Positions 45,448 to 54,269 of a stretch of DNA of 64,000 nucleotides are shown piece by piece. This DNA comes from Mycolicibacterium palauense (GTDB lineage Bacteria > Actinomycetota > Actinomycetes > Mycobacteriales > Mycobacteriaceae): positions 25,960-89,959 of the forward strand of contig NZ_NVQF01000015.1 of NCBI RefSeq assembly GCF_002592005.1, given 5' to 3'. The position numbers were made by a program, and so were the translations under genes. Numbering within the stretch: the first letter of the stretch is position 1; every line of letters starts with the position of its first letter. The notes beneath the pieces are model-generated. The model had not been told where the DNA came from. It saw nothing but the letters and a program-made list of their open reading frames with translations, and did not search any database.

Positions 45448-46527
45448 TCAGTCCGCCTTACCCCAGCACTTCCGCAGGCCCTCGGCGACGTCGATGCTGG
45501 GCACCCCGGGCTGCGGCTCGTCGGTCACCAGGGCGACGCCGGTGGTGACCAGGTCGATCCCGTGTGTGGGGGTGGGCCTGGTGCCGGACTCCAGGTAGTC
45601 GGCGATCGCGTCCACGCCCTCGGTGGCCATCCGCTCCGGGTACTGCTGGGCCGTCGCGCCGATGACGCCCTCCCGCACCAACCGCATGCCGGGCTCGCAG
45701 CCGCCGTCGACCGACACCATCGTGGCGTCGCTGCCGGCGGCCCGCAGCGCCTCGGCGGCACCGCTGGCCGCCGGTTCGTTGATGGTGTAGACGAGGTTGA
45801 TGTCGGGGGTGATGGCCAGGCAGCGCTCCATCGCGGACTTGCCCTGGTCGTGGGCGCCCAGGGTGGTCTCGTGACAGGCGATGCGGTACGGCCCGGCGCT
45901 GTAGCGGCCGGTGGGCGCCTCATCGCCGTTCTTGCGGGGGTCGGCCACCGGGATTCCCATTCCGGTGAGGAAGCCCTGATCACGCCCGGAATCGGACTCG
46001 ACGCCCCGGCCGGTGAACAGGTCGAGCATCGCGATGACCGCGGGCCGACCGTTCATCTTCCTGGCCGACCACTCCCCGATCAGCCGGCCGGCCTCGAAGT
46101 TGTCGGTCGCGTAGGTGATGTTGGCGGCGTCGGGGTCGTCGGGTTTGGTGTCCAGCGCGACGACGAACAGCCCGGCGTCGCGCGCCTGCCGGAGCGCGTC
46201 GTTGACCCCGGGGCCGTTCGGGGTGATCAGGATGGCCTTGTCACCCCGCTCGATGGCGGCGTCGATCGCCGCGATCTGGGTGTCGACGTCGCCGTCCTGG
46301 TTCCCCGCGGCGACCGACAGGTGCAGTCCCCGTTCTCGGGCCTGCCGTTGGGCGGCCCGCTCGATGGTGACGAAGAAGGGGTTGGTCCGCGTCTTGAGGA
46401 TGAGCGCGACCGTGGGCGGCTGGTCGTCGCTGTCGCTCTGGGTGTTCGTGCACGCCGCGATCAGGCCGGAAGTCGCGGCCACGAGCAGCAGCGCGCGAAC
46501 GGCCGGCTGCAATCGGAAGGTGAACAA
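45448..46527 (-). CDS. Periplasmic sugar-binding lipoprotein (ABC-type), orphan
   Basis: 359 residues, TTG start at 46527. Lipobox LIAAC (Cys about 26). The mature protein is a type-I periplasmic binding protein of the ribose/fructose class: VALILKTRTNPFFVTIERAA, ILITPNGPGVNDALRQAR, VVALDTKPDD, VIAMLDLFTG and ATAQQYPERMATEGVDAI. It binds a sugar or polyol for an ABC importer. No ATPase or permease gene is next to it, so it is an orphan here or works with a transporter encoded elsewhere. Confidence 0.85.
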   Translation of the reverse strand: MFTFRLQPAVRALLLVAATSGLIAACTNTQSDSDDQPPTVALILKTRTNPFFVTIERAAQRQARERGLHLSVAAGNQDGDVDTQIAAIDAAIERGDKAILITPNGPGVNDALRQARDAGLFVVALDTKPDDPDAANITYATDNFEAGRLIGEWSARKMNGRPAVIAMLDLFTGRGVESDSGRDQGFLTGMGIPVADPRKNGDEAPTGRYSAGPYRIACHETTLGAHDQGKSAMERCLAITPDINLVYTINEPAASGAAEALRAAGSDATMVSVDGGCEPGMRLVREGVIGATAQQYPERMATEGVDAIADYLESGTRPTPTHGIDLVTTGVALVTDEPQPGVPSIDVAEGLRKCWGKAD

Positions 46528-46717
46528 AAGGAGCTTCTCTCTCAGGTTGCCGATGTCCGCGACGACGCTTCAGACCGGGTGTCGGCGGGCCGGTGCCGGG
46601 TGTCGGGGAAGAGTTCGTGGGAGTCTAGACCGAGAACGTCGTACGGCGCGGGCAACTTCGCGAAGCGGTCGGGCCCGGATTCGGCGAGGCGGCGGGACCG
46701 GCGCCACCGGGCTCCGC

Positions 46718-48277
46718 TCAGCGTTGCCCGGGGACCGGCGCCACCGGCATCCACGGAATATTCGCGCACATCCGGGCCAGGTCGTTCCCGGCGCACAGCA
46801 CGGTGCGGTCCGGGCGGATCACAGCCGCGGTGGCCCCGCCGCCGCGCAGCCACCCCGCCAGCTCATCGCCGGTCTCAACGAGGTGGACACGGGCACCGCG
46901 ACGGCGGATCGCGGCCCGCCCGGCGGGCTCGGGATGCACCGTGGTGACCAGAGCGAAACCCGGCCCGAGCGCATCGTCGAGCCGAGACCCGTCGGCCAGC
47001 GCCGTGTTCGGGCACAGGGAGCCGGCCAGCCCGGCGCCGCGGCGGGCCCGTCGCCCCGACTTGTGCACCAGGGCGCTGCCGCGCAGCGGCGGAGAGGTGG
47101 AATCGGTGGCCAGGGTGCGGATTCCGGGCACCCGGCTCAGTCGGGGGACGATCAGCCGGCGCAGCAGGTTGCCCATCTCGCCGCCGGCGGTCATCGACCA
47201 GCCGATCCCGAGGGCGAAGCCGATCATGAACCCGGCGTGCGGTTTCCGCTCCACCTCGTAGGTGTCCAGTGCGGCCGCGGGAAGCCCGCCGGCGAGCACC
47301 CCGGCCAGTTTCCACGCGAGGTTGGCGGCGTCGCGCAGTCCCGCCCCCATCCCCTGGCCGATGAACGGCGGTGTCAGATGGGCGGCATCCCCGAGCAGAA
47401 AGACGTTGTCGCGACGCCAGCGGTCGGCGATCCTGGCCCGAAACGTGTAGTCGGCCACGCGGATGACACGCAGCCGGTCGGGGCCGACGGCGCCGGTCCA
47501 GGGCGCGATCAGCGGGTGCAACGCGGTGATCGACGCGTATTGCCGGGCACTCTCCCCCTGACGTAACCGGAACTCCCAGCGGTAGCGGGTCGCACCGATG
47601 CGCATGAAAGTGGCGGCCCGCACCGGATCACACACCTGGTGTACGCCCTCCCACTGGTTCAGCTCGGCCGCGGTCTCGATGTCGACGACCAGCCAGCGTT
47701 GCTCGAAGCGGAGGTCGCGCATCCGGGCTCCGATGAAGCGGCGCACCATGCTGTTGGCCCCGTCGCACCCCAACAGGTAGCGGGCGTCGACGGCGTGGCG
47801 GGTGCCGTCGTCGCGATCGGCGTAGGTGACGCGCACCCGCCCGGGCCCGCCCGGCGCGATCTCCAGTGCCTCCACGTTGCCGCGCAGCTCGGCTTCGGGG
47901 TGGGCACGCAGATTGTCCCGCAGCAGGCGCTCGAGTTCGGGCTGGTCGAACATGTTGGCCTGGGGGTAGCCGTGCCGCCCGACGGCGGTGTCGCGGGCGA
48001 ACTCCGCGAGTACCCGCAACCGGTTGTCGCGCAGCTGAAGTCCCTGTGCGGGTCGGGAGATCCGGGCGAACGATTCGGCGACGCCCAGCGCGCCGAGAAT
48101 CCGGTAGACCTCGTCGTCGAGATGAACCGCGCGCGGCTGCGGATAGACCTGGGCCCAGCGGTCCAGCAGCACCGTCTCGATCCCGTACCGCGCAAGCAGC
48201 GTCGCGGCGGCGACACCGGTGGGACCGGCACCGAGGATGGCGACGGGAACCTGGCGAACGGTGTTGACCGGCATCAT
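46718..48277 (-). CDS. FAD-dependent aromatic hydroxylase (MhpA/PheA-type)
   Basis: 519 residues, ATG 48277 (or 48274). Motifs of the class-A flavoprotein monooxygenases: VAILGAGPTGVAAATLLARYG (given here as GAGPTG, about residues 12-17), the CDGANS motif in YLLGCDGANSMVRRF, and FLLGDAAHLTPPFIGQG with GD. The C-terminal domain is thioredoxin-like (residues ~400-519). It hydroxylates a phenolic ring with NADH and O2, often on 3-(3-hydroxyphenyl)propionate-like acids. It lies directly after the fumarylacetoacetase-type gene and the extradiol dioxygenase gene and is the first enzymatic step of that set. Confidence 0.87.
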   Translation of the reverse strand: MMPVNTVRQVPVAILGAGPTGVAAATLLARYGIETVLLDRWAQVYPQPRAVHLDDEVYRILGALGVAESFARISRPAQGLQLRDNRLRVLAEFARDTAVGRHGYPQANMFDQPELERLLRDNLRAHPEAELRGNVEALEIAPGGPGRVRVTYADRDDGTRHAVDARYLLGCDGANSMVRRFIGARMRDLRFEQRWLVVDIETAAELNQWEGVHQVCDPVRAATFMRIGATRYRWEFRLRQGESARQYASITALHPLIAPWTGAVGPDRLRVIRVADYTFRARIADRWRRDNVFLLGDAAHLTPPFIGQGMGAGLRDAANLAWKLAGVLAGGLPAAALDTYEVERKPHAGFMIGFALGIGWSMTAGGEMGNLLRRLIVPRLSRVPGIRTLATDSTSPPLRGSALVHKSGRRARRGAGLAGSLCPNTALADGSRLDDALGPGFALVTTVHPEPAGRAAIRRRGARVHLVETGDELAGWLRGGGATAAVIRPDRTVLCAGNDLARMCANIPWMPVAPVPGQR

Positions 48278-48303
48278 GTTTGCCCGTGTTCTTCCCGAGG
48301 CGC

Positions 48304-49242
48304 TCAGGGGCAGCGCACCCGGGTGCGCTGGCTGCCCAGGTCGATGGCGCCGTCGTCGGTGCCGATGGTCAGCTCCACGACATCGCCGTCGTGCAGGTAG
48401 TCGGGCTTGCGGGCCTGCCCCTTGACGAAGGCCCTCCACTTCGTGGCCGGGGGCAGCAGGTCGCCGATGATCCGGGCCAGTTTCGGCGGGGCGCTCAGGG
48501 CCGTACCGACCGGGGTGCCGGTGAGCACCAGGTCGCCGGCGGCGAGGTCCTGGAACCGGCTCAGGGCCTGCAGGGCCTGCAGGGGGCGGTAGATCATGTC
48601 GCCCTCGACGCGCATGTCCTGGCGCACCGCGCCGTTGACCCGCGTCCGCAGCCGCAGATCGCCGAAGCGTTTCAGTTCCTCGGCGTCGACCAGCACCAGC
48701 TCGGGGCCCACGGGCGTGAAGGTGGGGTAGGACTTGGCCTCGTAGAACTGCGTCTGTGGCAGCTGGACGTCGCGCGCCGACACGTCGTCGGCGATCACCA
48801 GCGCAGCGACGTAGTCGGCCAGGTTCGCGTCGGTCACCGCGGTTCCCACGGGCAGGTCCCGGCCGATGACCAGGCCGATCTCCACCTCGTAGTCCAGCAG
48901 CCGGACATGGTCGGGTCTGACGATGTCGTCGAACGGCCCGCTGATCGACGCCGAGGCCTTGCGGAAGAAGGTCAGCGGGATCGAGGTGGGATCCATGCCG
49001 GAGTCCCTGACGTGGGACTCGTAGTTGGTCATCTGCGCCACCACCCGGCAGGGCCGGGTCACCGGGGACAGCAGGTCCAGCGTGTCGAGCGCGACGGCCT
49101 CGCCGCCGCCCCGGGCGGCTTCGACCGCCGGCCGGTCGGCCAACAGCTCGGCGGTGCTCGACGCGGTGGTGGCGACCCTGCTGGCGCCCGCGGGTGTCCT
49201 GACCCACCAGCCGTCGGCGGTGCGCAGCACGGAGATCGTCAT
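48304..49242 (-). CDS. Fumarylacetoacetate hydrolase family protein
   Basis: 312 residues, ATG 49242 (ATGA overlap with the dioxygenase stop). The FAH-fold C-terminal domain contains DYEVEIGLVIGRDLPVGTAV with the metal-binding Glu pair, VIADDVSARDVQ, and TGTPVGTALS with GDLVL before it; the N-terminal domain has VAQMTNYESHVRDSG. Such enzymes hydrolyse the acyl-pyruvate ring-cleavage product (or its hydratase/decarboxylase-type partners act on it). It fits the step after extradiol cleavage in the cluster. Confidence 0.87.
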   Translation of the reverse strand: MTISVLRTADGWWVRTPAGASRVATTASSTAELLADRPAVEAARGGGEAVALDTLDLLSPVTRPCRVVAQMTNYESHVRDSGMDPTSIPLTFFRKASASISGPFDDIVRPDHVRLLDYEVEIGLVIGRDLPVGTAVTDANLADYVAALVIADDVSARDVQLPQTQFYEAKSYPTFTPVGPELVLVDAEELKRFGDLRLRTRVNGAVRQDMRVEGDMIYRPLQALQALSRFQDLAAGDLVLTGTPVGTALSAPPKLARIIGDLLPPATKWRAFVKGQARKPDYLHDGDVVELTIGTDDGAIDLGSQRTRVRCP

Positions 49243-50369
49243 GAGTTGACCACTTTCATCAGGCCCAGCAGGCGGTTGACGTCGAATTCGTTGCGGTCGC
49301 GCAGCGCGGTGAGCATCGAAAGCGCCTCGCGGCGCGCGGATCCGGGGTTGAGCCCCAGGAAGTCCCTGGTGGCCGGCGGTCCCCACTGGGCCAGGCCGGA
49401 CGCGGTGAACGGTGCCCATCCGGGCTCCAGGGTGTCGTCGAAGAGATCGCCGTCGGTGAAGTGTTCGACGAGGAACCCGTCGGGGTCGCGCCAGTAGTCG
49501 AAGAGCTGGCTGCCCTGGATGTGGCGGCCGATCCCCCAGGAACGGAAGTATCCGCGCTCGGCGAGATACTCGCCGCCGGCGGCCAGCGCGTCCAGGTCGG
49601 CAACCTGATACGCCGAGTGCACGTAGCGGTTGGCCGGTCCCAGTGCCATCGCCAGCGTGTGGTGGTCGGTCGGCTCGGCTCCGCGGTCGCAGCGGATGAA
49701 GCTCATCGTCGGGCCGCGGTCGCGCTGCCCCGGAAAGAACAGGAAGTCGCTGACGATCATGCCGAGGTTGTCCAGGTACCAGGTCAGCGCCTCCATGTAA
49801 CGGGTGGACTGCAGCACCACGTGGCCGAGCCGCTGCACGCGGGCGGGTACGCGGGCCGGGCGCTGGCCGGCGTTGACCCGGTCCACGGTGTGCCCGGCGT
49901 TGTAGGTGTGCCGATCCTGAGCGGCCAGCGCGGGAAGCTCGTGCATTCCGGCGGCCACCCGCACCGGCACGCCGCCGGGGTCGACGAGCTCGACGGCCAG
50001 CCCCCCGATCGTCTCCGGGAGCGCCCGCGCCGGCGCGCCGTGCCGGTCGGCCAGCCGCAGCACGTCGAGCTCGTCGTCGGCCCGGAAGGTCACCCCGGCG
50101 AACCGGCTGTGGGGGCCGCGGCGCAGGAGCACGCACGGGCAGCCGGCGTCGGTGCCGCGCAGGTGCACCTCGCTCGGTGCGCGCTGCGCGACGGGGAAGC
50201 CGAAGGCCCGGGCGAAGGCCTCCGCGCGCAGCAGGTCGGGCTTCTCGAACTCCAGCCAGGCGATGTCGCGCACCTTGATGACCGGGTTGCGCGACCTGCC
50301 GGGGTGCTCCCCGCGTCGCGGACCCTGCTGGCTGTGCAGACCGCTGTGTGTCCCGATCGTGTCGGTCAT
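49239..50369 (-). CDS. Extradiol ring-cleavage dioxygenase (VOC type)
   Basis: 376 residues, ATG 50369 with a GAGGGG site. It has an N-terminal VOC half (VIKVRDIAWLEFEKPDLLRA) and a catalytic C-terminal half. The Fe(II) ligands are H in QRLGHVVLQST (about residue 194), H in TDHHTLAMAL (about 245) and E in FLVEHFTDGD (about 310), the 2-His-1-Glu triad of type I extradiol dioxygenases. It cleaves a catechol ring between C2 and C3 with O2. The next gene overlaps by 4 bp. The inducer-responsive TetR and palindrome are divergent. Confidence 0.88.
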   Translation of the reverse strand: MTDTIGTHSGLHSQQGPRRGEHPGRSRNPVIKVRDIAWLEFEKPDLLRAEAFARAFGFPVAQRAPSEVHLRGTDAGCPCVLLRRGPHSRFAGVTFRADDELDVLRLADRHGAPARALPETIGGLAVELVDPGGVPVRVAAGMHELPALAAQDRHTYNAGHTVDRVNAGQRPARVPARVQRLGHVVLQSTRYMEALTWYLDNLGMIVSDFLFFPGQRDRGPTMSFIRCDRGAEPTDHHTLAMALGPANRYVHSAYQVADLDALAAGGEYLAERGYFRSWGIGRHIQGSQLFDYWRDPDGFLVEHFTDGDLFDDTLEPGWAPFTASGLAQWGPPATRDFLGLNPGSARREALSMLTALRDRNEFDVNRLLGLMKVVNS

Positions 50370-50388
50370 CTCGCCCCTCACCCGATGT

Positions 50389-50452
50389 ACTGACGAAATA
50401 CTCACATACGACTATTTCGTCAGTCAACATGGTTCTGACGATTCCCTCAGAA
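50389..50452. promoter_or_regulatory. Two inverted repeats, probable TetR operators
   Basis: actgacgaaata (50389-50400) and tatttcgtcagt (50413-50424) are perfect inverse arms with a 12-bp spacer. A second pair, ttctga (50433-50438) and tcagaa (50447-50452), lies beside it. The region separates the dioxygenase and TetR genes and contains AT-rich spacer suitable for a -10. Confidence 0.7.
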
Positions 50453-50502
50453 CTGACAGCTGCTAAAGTTCCGGCATCCGACGAGGCAAGGTGAGGCCGA
50501 CG

Positions 50503-51162
50503 ATGACGGAGCAGTCCGGCGAGCCGATCGGCCGGCTGGCGCGGCGCAAGCAGCGCACCCGGGCCGCACTGATCAAGGCGGCGCAGGGCTTCATCGCGGC
50601 CGGACAGCTCAACGTTCCGATCCTGGACATCACCCAGGCCGCCGACGTCGGGATGGGGTCCTTCTACAACCACTTCGCCACCAAGGACGAGCTGTTCGAG
50701 GCCGCGGTCACCGACGTGCTCGACACCCATGGTGCTCTGCTGGACCGGGTCACCGCCCCCATCGACGATCCGGCCGATGTCTTCGCGACCAGCTTCCGGC
50801 TCACCGGGAGGTTGTTCCGGCGCCGTCCGCAGGAAAGCCAGATCCTGCTGGCGCGCGGCCCGGCGGTGCTGTTCTCCGAGCGGGGCCTGGCACCCCGTGC
50901 CCGCCGGGACGTGGCGAGGGCCGTGGCCGCCGGCCGGTTCGACGTCGACGATCCCGAGCTGACCCTGGCGGTCGCCGGCGGCGCCCTCCTGGGCCTGGGT
51001 CAGCTGCTGCGCAGTGAGCCCGGCCGCGACGACGCCGCCGACGCCGACCGCGTGACCCGGGACGTTCTTCGGCTCTTCGGCATGAGCGCCGAGGAGGCGC
51101 ACGCGCTGTGTCAACGGCCCCTGCCCGACCTCGCCGCCGTCGAGGAATCGGGTGACCCATGA
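50503..51162 (+). CDS. TetR family transcriptional regulator
   Basis: 219 residues from ATG 50503 (an upstream in-frame GTG at 50491 is the AAGGTGAG ribosome site). HTH at about residues 16-62 (RTRAALIKAAQGFIAAG, then GMGSFYNHFATKDELF). It probably represses the divergent ring-cleavage cluster and itself through the palindromes at 50389-50452. The inducer would be an aromatic acid or ring-cleavage product. Confidence 0.87.
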   Translation: MTEQSGEPIGRLARRKQRTRAALIKAAQGFIAAGQLNVPILDITQAADVGMGSFYNHFATKDELFEAAVTDVLDTHGALLDRVTAPIDDPADVFATSFRLTGRLFRRRPQESQILLARGPAVLFSERGLAPRARRDVARAVAAGRFDVDDPELTLAVAGGALLGLGQLLRSEPGRDDAADADRVTRDVLRLFGMSAEEAHALCQRPLPDLAAVEESGDP

Positions 51163-51189
51163 GCCTTTGGAAAGCCGGGAGAAGGACTT

Positions 51190-51564
51190 ATGGCCCTCGT
51201 CCGGGGCGCCGAAGTGGGGCACCATCGTGTCCACTTACCGGCGAGGGGGCCATCGATGAGGACCGCGTTACCGTCGACCGTTGCCGGGCAGCTACGCCCC
51301 GATGCCCGCCGGACGCTCTGCGCGGCCGAGGGGATACTCGTCGCGCTGCGAGGGTGCAGCCTCGACGAGGCGTTCACCGACATCGTGCGCACGGCGCGCG
51401 ACCACAACATCGCACCGCTGCGCCTGGCGAGCGCCCTGGTCTTCCTGGCCCAGCGGGGCGGCTCTCCCGGCACCCCGGACGTCCCGGAGGCCGTTACGAA
51501 CGTCGCCCGAAACGCGTGGGGCCGATTGCTCGAGCCGCCGCGGTTGCTGGCTTCCTGCCGGTGA
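51190..51564 (+). CDS. Standalone ANTAR domain protein
   Basis: 124 residues from ATG 51190 (GAGAAGG upstream; ATG 51256 is an alternative with GAGGGGG before it). The ANTAR domain, a helical RNA-binding antiterminator module, is at about residues 30-85: AAEGILVALRGCSLDEAFTDIV and ARDHNIAPLRLASALVFLA show its conserved Ala, Gly, Cys and Asn positions. There is no attached PAS or GAF sensor domain. It probably binds tandem hairpin RNAs to control termination; its targets are not known. Confidence 0.7.
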   Translation: MALVRGAEVGHHRVHLPARGPSMRTALPSTVAGQLRPDARRTLCAAEGILVALRGCSLDEAFTDIVRTARDHNIAPLRLASALVFLAQRGGSPGTPDVPEAVTNVARNAWGRLLEPPRLLASCR

Positions 51565-51585
51565 TCTAACGCCCTCGGCGTCGCC

Positions 51586-53214
51586 TCACCGCGGCGCGTC
51601 CCCCTCCCCCTCGTTGCCGGGCTGGTCGGTGAGTTCGGTGTCGTCGTCGGGCGAGCCCTGCTCCGGTTCCAGGGCGACGCTGCGGGTGTACTGACTGCCG
51701 GATCCGGTGGGTGGGCCGTCCTCGGCGGGCCGCAGGTGCACGACGTTGCCGACCGCGCGGCGCAGCCCCGGCGGGCCCTCGACCCGCAGGAACTCGCCGA
51801 CCCGGCCGGCGCGGTACCGCAGCGGCGAACCGAGGAACTCACCGAGCACCACCCCGCTGCCCAGGGCCAGCGCCACGGCGGCGGCCGCGACCATCTGAGT
51901 GAGCCCGTCGCCGAACTCCTCGTCGACCGCGAGATAGAACACCGCCCTGAACACCGCGAGCCCGGGCAGCATCGGCATGATGCCGGCCGTCGCGGTCACC
52001 AGGGCCGGGGCCTGCCGACGGATGGAGATGAACGTCGCCAGCAGGCCGACCAGAATGGCCGCGATCCCCGAGGCGGTCACCTGTCCGAAGCCCGCGGTGC
52101 CCAGGCCGATCAGCACCAGTTCGGCCAGCCCGGCGGCGACCCCGGCGGTGGCCACCGAACGCAGGGGCGCGTAGCTGGCCACGGTCAGGGCTGCGCCGGC
52201 CAGCGCCGCGCCGAGAACCGCCAGACCGATCTGCCACGGTTGGGTGGGGATGACGAACGTCTCGGTGGCGTCGACGTGCAACTCGATCACCACGCCGATG
52301 AGGGTGGCCACCTGCAGTCCGGCGAGGATGCCGACGACGATCCCGGCGGTCAGGAACAGCGCATCGCCCAGGCGTGCGACGGCGGTCAGCATGTATCCGG
52401 TCACCGCGTCCTGCATCGAGCCCACCAGGGTCATCCCGGACAGCAGCATCATGATGCCGGTGGCCACCAGCGCCGTGGGGCCCTGTCCGGCGAAATAGTA
52501 GGCGGCCACCGCGACCAGGGTGGCGATCATGGCTCCCACGACATGCTGGAAGAAAAACGGCGTACCGAACCGGTTCAGCAGCCGGCCGGTCCGGTCGATC
52601 AGCGTGGCCGACACCGCGGCGAGCACACACGTCAGCCAGGTGCCGCCGAGCAGCAGCGCGATGCCCAACGAGAATCCAGCCCAGCCCGCGGTGGCCATCC
52701 ACCGCGGATACGGGTGGGGGCGTTCGGTCAGCTCGTCCATCGTCACGTGGGCCTGGTCGACGGTCACGCCGCCGGAGGTGATCCGCTGCACCAACCGGTC
52801 CAGCTCGGCCAGCCGGGTGTAGTCGGTCGATCGGGCCTGGACGGTGCGCACGATCGTCACCGGTGGGCTGTCGGTGGTGGGCAGCGCGGACACGATCACG
52901 GTGGTCACGAAGATCTCGACGAGACAGTCGTTGAGCTGGTAGGCCTGCGCGACGTCCTGGGCCGTGGCCTGCACGTCGGCGGTACCCGAACCGGAGGACA
53001 ACATCACCTCGGCGAGGCGGATGGTCAGGTCGAGCACCTTGCGGGTGTGCAGGTCGCCCAGGCTGGTCGCGCTCCGCCTGCGCTGACCGGCCACCGGAGC
53101 CGGGTCGCGGCGCCCCCGCAGCGCGACCTGCAGACCGCGGCGCAAGCGGTCGGCATTGCGGTCGGCACTGCGGCCGGCACTGCGGTCTGCCTTGTCGGAT
53201 CGGTTTTGTGCCAT
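51586..53214 (-). CDS. ThrE-like threonine/serine exporter family membrane protein
   Basis: 542 residues from ATG 53214. It contains the DUF1212/ThrE N-terminal domain (LHTRKVLDLTIRLAEVMLSSG, then LVEIFVTTVIVSALPTTDSP) followed by about ten TM segments in two groups (ATAGWAGFSLGIALLLGG; ALFLTAGIVVGILAGLQV; the C-terminal DUF3815-like part with TATAGIMPMLPGLAVFRAVF). Family members export threonine and serine. The N-terminus has three short RSADR/NADR units from a 12-bp tandem repeat at 53151-53186. Confidence 0.85.
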   Translation of the reverse strand: MAQNRSDKADRSAGRSADRNADRLRRGLQVALRGRRDPAPVAGQRRRSATSLGDLHTRKVLDLTIRLAEVMLSSGSGTADVQATAQDVAQAYQLNDCLVEIFVTTVIVSALPTTDSPPVTIVRTVQARSTDYTRLAELDRLVQRITSGGVTVDQAHVTMDELTERPHPYPRWMATAGWAGFSLGIALLLGGTWLTCVLAAVSATLIDRTGRLLNRFGTPFFFQHVVGAMIATLVAVAAYYFAGQGPTALVATGIMMLLSGMTLVGSMQDAVTGYMLTAVARLGDALFLTAGIVVGILAGLQVATLIGVVIELHVDATETFVIPTQPWQIGLAVLGAALAGAALTVASYAPLRSVATAGVAAGLAELVLIGLGTAGFGQVTASGIAAILVGLLATFISIRRQAPALVTATAGIMPMLPGLAVFRAVFYLAVDEEFGDGLTQMVAAAAVALALGSGVVLGEFLGSPLRYRAGRVGEFLRVEGPPGLRRAVGNVVHLRPAEDGPPTGSGSQYTRSVALEPEQGSPDDDTELTDQPGNEGEGDAPR

Positions 53215-53298
53215 CGTCGAGCACAATAGTGACGGCCCGGGATTACCCGGACAAACCCGGCCCTGAACAGTGGCGATGCCGTCATTCGGCCGCCGGTG

Positions 53299-53538
53299 TC
53301 AGCGCCAGTGGCGGAACGCCGAGAGCAGCCGGGCCCGGTATTCCGGGTCGAGATCGGTGTCGCGGATCCGGCCGACGGTGGTTACCGTCACGCGGAACTG
53401 CTGCAGGTAGTTCTCGCACCCGTCGCACTCCAGCAGGTGCAGGTCGAAACGCTCGCGGGTGGCCGGGTCCAGCACGCCATCGAGGTAGTCGGTGATCAGC
53501 TCGACCAGTTCATCGCAGTCCATCGGTGCGCCGCTCAT
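53299..53538 (-). CDS. Zinc-finger anti-sigma factor
   Basis: 79 residues from ATG 53538 (overlapping the sigma stop by 4 bp). It has the ZAS signature His-x3-Cys-x2-Cys (HLLECDGC) and MDCDELVELITDYLDGVLDP at the start. This short soluble form binds and inhibits its cognate ECF sigma factor and releases it on oxidation or another trigger. It is translationally coupled to the sigma gene. Confidence 0.88.
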   Translation of the reverse strand: MSGAPMDCDELVELITDYLDGVLDPATRERFDLHLLECDGCENYLQQFRVTVTTVGRIRDTDLDPEYRARLLSAFRHWR

Positions 53539-54170
53539 GTCGGGTCCTTCGTGTAGTCCTCCAGCGCCTGCCGGATCACGGCGCGGCCGCGGTGCAGCAG
53601 CACCCGCTGATTGGCGGCCGAGACACTGAGCAGCGAGCACACCTCGGGGGCGTCGAAGCCGAGCATGTCACGCAGGCTGACGACGACCCGCTGCCGGTCC
53701 GGCAGGCCGTCGAGGGCGCGGCGGGCGACCTCGAGCAGCTCCCGGCCGAGGAGCGAACCCTCCGGGGTGTCGGGGAAGGGCGCGGGCTCCTCCTCGTCGC
53801 GCCAGTGGCCGGGCCATTCGTCGCCGGCGGGACGAAACCTGGCCGGGTCGACGGTTCCGCCGGTGAAGGCCCTGACCGCGGTGTCCAGGTCGCGACGTTC
53901 CCGCACTCCCCTGGCCTTGGCCGTGTTGATCAGGATGGTGAACAGCCAGGTCCGCAGCGAGGATCGGCCCTCAAACGTGGCGATCCCCTTCAGCAGACCG
54001 ATCCAGGCGTCCTGGACCACTTCCTCGGCGGTCTCGTGCGAGCGAACGTATCCGCGGGCGACCCGCAACATCGCCGGCGTGTGCCGGTCGACCAGCTCGG
54101 CGAACACCGCCTCGTCGCCGGCGCGCAATGCCTCGACAACGTCGTGCTCGTCGGTTCCCGGGCGGCTCAT
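53535..54170 (-). CDS. ECF sigma factor
   Basis: 211 residues from ATG 54170. Region 2 includes ETAEEVVQDAWIGLLKGI (the -10-binding helix) and SSLRTWLFTILINTAKAR. Region 4 includes LPDRQRVVVSLRDMLGFDAPEVCSLLSVSAANQRVLLHRGR (located only), with the -35-binding HTH. A linker of about 55 residues between them is unusually long (RFRPAGDEWPGHWRDEEEP). It pairs with the zinc anti-sigma factor downstream, so it is likely switched by a redox or envelope stress. The target genes are not evident in this window. Confidence 0.9.
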   Translation of the reverse strand: MSRPGTDEHDVVEALRAGDEAVFAELVDRHTPAMLRVARGYVRSHETAEEVVQDAWIGLLKGIATFEGRSSLRTWLFTILINTAKARGVRERRDLDTAVRAFTGGTVDPARFRPAGDEWPGHWRDEEEPAPFPDTPEGSLLGRELLEVARRALDGLPDRQRVVVSLRDMLGFDAPEVCSLLSVSAANQRVLLHRGRAVIRQALEDYTKDPT

Positions 54171-54269
54171 CGGCAGCCGATCGTAGCAGCTCACCGGGGG
54201 TGCCGCCGGGCGTGGTGGCTGGGTCACTCGCCACCGGCGGCGCCCCCCGCAGGTGACGGCCCGCGTTGC

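Noticed and set aside
46718..49207. Apparent 829-residue fusion of hydroxylase with upstream sequence
   Set aside because: The extension runs through the FAH-type gene in another frame; the hydroxylase starts at ATG 48277.
48304..51234. Apparent 976-residue minus-strand fusion of three genes
   Set aside because: Only the last 312 residues (FAH-type hydrolase) are real; the upstream part is a different frame of the dioxygenase gene and the antisense of the TetR gene, with low-complexity Arg/Pro content. The hydrolase has its own ATG at 49242.
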